Below, piece after piece: positions 62,601 through 64,000 of a DNA stretch of 64,000 nt. The first letter of the stretch is position 1. Every line of letters begins with the position of its first letter. The position numbers were made by a program, and so were the translations under genes. Source of the stretch: Ypsolopha sequella (taxonomy: Eukaryota > Arthropoda > Insecta > Lepidoptera > Ypsolophidae); assembly GCA_934047225.1 (NCBI GenBank), contig OW203986.1, positions 23,439,221 to 23,503,220 of the forward strand, written 5' to 3'. A model generated the notes under the pieces. The model saw nothing but the letters and a program-made list of their open reading frames with translations, was not told the origin of the DNA and searched no databases.

Positions 62601-64000
62601 CCAAGAGATAATTGGTCATCATTATGAAGCGGGGATATGTAACCTTTAGTTAGGTATTCATTTATTATATTGTTATACTCGGAACGTAAATCTGCGTTAG
62701 AAACAAACCTACGCTCAAGAGACATAAAACACTTTTTTGCGTGATGGTACGAGTTTCCTAGTATGTTAGGATTCCGTGCGAACGGTAAAGAAACCGAATA
62801 GCGACCAGCGGGGTCACGTGACACATTGTTAATAAATAATTTTTCACATTCATCATTTGCGGGACTAGAAGCAGGTTCACAATGCACCTCTTCTAATTGC
62901 CAAAATTTTTGTAAAATAAAATCTATTGGCGGTTCAATCTCCATATAAGAGCATAACGAAATTGAACATGCGGTATTTTGGTAAACAGGCGTATTACCAA
63001 TTAGCGTAAAACCGAAGATGGTCTGAAATCCCGTCGGCGTACCCGGGGGACCAGAGACGCGGCCTGATAACAAGATATCCGCGAATAAAGATGCACCGAT
63101 AAGAATATCAATCTCGCCCGGTAAGTAAAATGTTTCATCAGCAAGTGTGATATATTTTAAATACGAAAGCGTAGACAAATCCACCTGCACCGATGGTAAG
63201 TTGTCGGTAATACGGTCGATTACATAAGTGTCAAGCGAAATTGAAACCGAATCATCAAATCGTGAAAACAATTTAAGGTTTGTCGCACCCTTAATTGGGT
63301 TTGATGAAGAGCCGATGCCCTTAACAAAAGCGCGGGGAATTTTCTCATATTTTAAGTTAAGCTTCTCACAACAGGAAACCGTCGAAAAACTGGATTGTGA
63401 CGCAGGGTCGCAGAGCGCACGTAGACGGACAGACATACCGTTAGAATCTTTCACGATCACTTGAATTGTACCTAAAAGGCATGTTTCATTACGCTGCGAG
63501 TTAGGCTGTAAGTTACATAAAGAAATATTATTACTCGCAGTTGGTACGGATTGAGAATCATTAGTCATATGTTCTGTGTTAGTCGCCGATACGGCAGGAT
63601 CCACCAACCTCGAAGATTGCGTATGTGTGCGTGGAGACACGGTAATATTTTGACCAAGCGCGGTGTGAGTATTCATCACATTTTGTTTGCGGCACAACAT
63701 CGAATGGTGTTTACAATTACAATGGCGGCAATTATAAGACGATTTACAAGCGGAATTGTTATGCGTAATACTTAAACAATTGGTGCAACCGTTATTAGAT
63801 TTGATGAACTGAAATCTTTTCTCGATATCTAGTTTCACAAATTCGGGACACTTATATAAATTATAGTGTTTTAATTGTTTACATAGCGGACAACAATTAT
63901 TATTGGTCGAAGCGGAGACAAAAGCATGGGTTGACTTGGTACTGTACCCGGTTTTGTTGTTATTATTATTAACGGAGCGGTTCGGAGCGGGAGCGGTAAT
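59612..64000 (-). CDS. BEL/Pao pol polyprotein (5' end beyond window)
   Basis: The frame is open from the right window edge to TAA at 59614-59612; the apparent start at 63838 is a GTG inside the frame, not the true start. Domains in order: three CCHC/CCCH zinc-knuckle-like motifs (CPLCKQLKHYNLYKC at about 63895, CTNCLSITHNNSAC, CRHCNCKHHSMLC); retroviral-type protease with ALCDPASQSSF; reverse transcriptase with YMDD (near 62163); RNase H with SFADASERGYG; integrase with HTGP...CNYC, AVDYCGP, YSDNATNF and HFGGHYE, so D, D and E are all present; and the C-terminal DUF5641-like block ending VRLCPLPSQ. The gag start is beyond 64000. No stop or frameshift is seen, so the element may be young. No env-like ORF. 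Confidence 0.93.
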   Translation of the reverse strand: MTAPAPNRSVNNNNNKTGYSTKSTHAFVSASTNNNCCPLCKQLKHYNLYKCPEFVKLDIEKRFQFIKSNNGCTNCLSITHNNSACKSSYNCRHCNCKHHSMLCRKQNVMNTHTALGQNITVSPRTHTQSSRLVDPAVSATNTEHMTNDSQSVPTASNNISLCNLQPNSQRNETCLLGTIQVIVKDSNGMSVRLRALCDPASQSSFSTVSCCEKLNLKYEKIPRAFVKGIGSSSNPIKGATNLKLFSRFDDSVSISLDTYVIDRITDNLPSVQVDLSTLSYLKYITLADETFYLPGEIDILIGASLFADILLSGRVSGPPGTPTGFQTIFGFTLIGNTPVYQNTACSISLCSYMEIEPPIDFILQKFWQLEEVHCEPASSPANDECEKLFINNVSRDPAGRYSVSLPFARNPNILGNSYHHAKKCFMSLERRFVSNADLRSEYNNIINEYLTKGYISPLHNDDQLSLGYYIPHHPVVRVDKSTTKVRICMNASTKTDSADGTRVSLNDTLHTGANLQNDLFLILLDFRLYEIAFTSDIKQMFLQVLVNADDRKFQKFLYRFDTCSPLIAYQFNRVCFGLRSSPFLAMRVVRKLCEDGSSAYPLAATAAARNCYMDDICYSTPTVQGSLQLRDELVGLLKAGGFELVKWSSNCQQLLDTLPDTHRLNSSKNFEEQTQTLKVLGLQWSPDSDEFSFTVSLDSRPCTKRNVLSVIARQYDVLGFTAPVILYAKLLLQKICILKLDWDETLPSDIAQIWQNYLKELPVLRDLRIKRHLDVFQNSKISIISFADASERGYGCVVYIRVQDDSDTCTSIRLVCAKSKVCPLKTVSVARLELCASLLMSKLTRRVVDAYKIRHNIERIYCFTDSMVTLHWIHSSPHRFKTFVATRITKIISAIPAECFYHTAGFQNPSDCLSRGLTPTQLMSHPLWFTGPAWLYLDAKEWPIKTIESASIEENLPESKTISLPAFSNEEPHPLLSLSERISSWLVLLHTIIYIYRFLRILPRSNIFTATDMDFAEVALIKALQAFYFLDEIKRLKSNKLCSPALNRLSPFLDKNGLLRVGGRLRNTDMTFDQQHPVLLPRKNHIVELIIIHYHRKNCHTGPVALMSIIRQKFWILSCRNIVRRVIHSCNYCFKAKPRQTFPFMADLPSCRVNEAKAFVHCAVDYCGPISITPYRKRGVRPVKCYLCIFVCLVTRAVHVELATDLSTNTFLSAFKRFLSRRGAVSFVYSDNATNFVGARNALSEIYNLTNSEEFKTSFANELADHRIQWKFNIPRSPHFGGHYEIYVKGFKTHLHRVVGTQLLTYEELLTVVTQIECVINSRPLTLLSEDPSELSALTPAHFLMSTPLKELPACKVADEPVNLLRRYALLDQMVESFARRWKNDYLHLLQSRGKWNTPSNPIKIGSVVVVVTDNTPPLQWPLGVIVAVYPGKDNVIRVASVKTTTGVYKRPVVRLCPLPSQ

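Overview
The window is a 64-kb piece of insect nuclear DNA, most probably from a moth or butterfly (Lepidoptera). The reasons are AT-rich sequence, spliced genes with short GT-AG introns, a tRNA-derived SINE resembling the lepidopteran Metulj type, a short-LTR gypsy element resembling Bombyx Mag, a BEL/Pao element, and a dense load of small terminal-inverted-repeat (TIR) elements. It is not bacterial: long ATG-less ORFs in noncoding sequence are shadows, and the real genes have to be assembled from exons.

Host genes. (1) The 3' end of a microspherule protein 1 homologue (MCRS1, Rcd5 in flies) is on the + strand at 16933-18992: an FHA-domain exon and the terminal exon. An 11 x 48-bp minisatellite abuts the splice acceptor of the FHA exon. 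(2) A 3,511-residue, low-complexity, repeat-containing, probably nuclear protein of unknown function is on the - strand at 31811-21276, convergent with MCRS1. (3) A complete eight-exon CLPTM1-like (CLPTM1L, ER lipid scramblase family) gene is on the + strand at 32468-39888. It is head-to-head with the giant gene across a shared promoter region of a few hundred bases. (4) The 3' end of an unidentified gene is on the - strand: small, phase-compatible exons at 55494-55419, 55100-55012 and 48374-48285. Its last intron contains a complete LTR retrotransposon.

Mobile DNA. The first 16 kb is a gene desert made largely of TIR elements. They include several families flanked by TTAA, hAT-type elements with 8-bp target duplications, and copies of a lepidopteran repeat containing GGTTCCGTA. 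The same families recur inside the CLPTM1L introns and across 40.8-47.9 kb. At 42.9-45.0 kb, palindromic elements are inserted inside one another; one of them is a mariner-like foldback that carries the start of a transposase. From 48.76 to 53.52 kb lies a gypsy-class element with nearly identical LTRs and an intact 1,412-codon ORF, but a lysine sits at the integrase catalytic glutamate position. From 56.2 to 58.4 kb lies a 5'-truncated, frameshifted CR1/L2-like LINE. From 59.5 kb to the right edge lies a BEL/Pao element with an open pol reading frame that runs off the window.

The genes show no functional linkage that the sequence can prove. The clearest functional arrangement is the bidirectional CLPTM1L/giant-gene promoter. 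I found no CRISPR arrays, rRNA genes or convincing functional tRNA genes. The most useful unexpected items are the unannotated three-exon gene, the higher-order repeats in the giant protein, the nested palindrome complex, the minisatellite at the splice acceptor, and a within-window empty site that proves a TTAA insertion.
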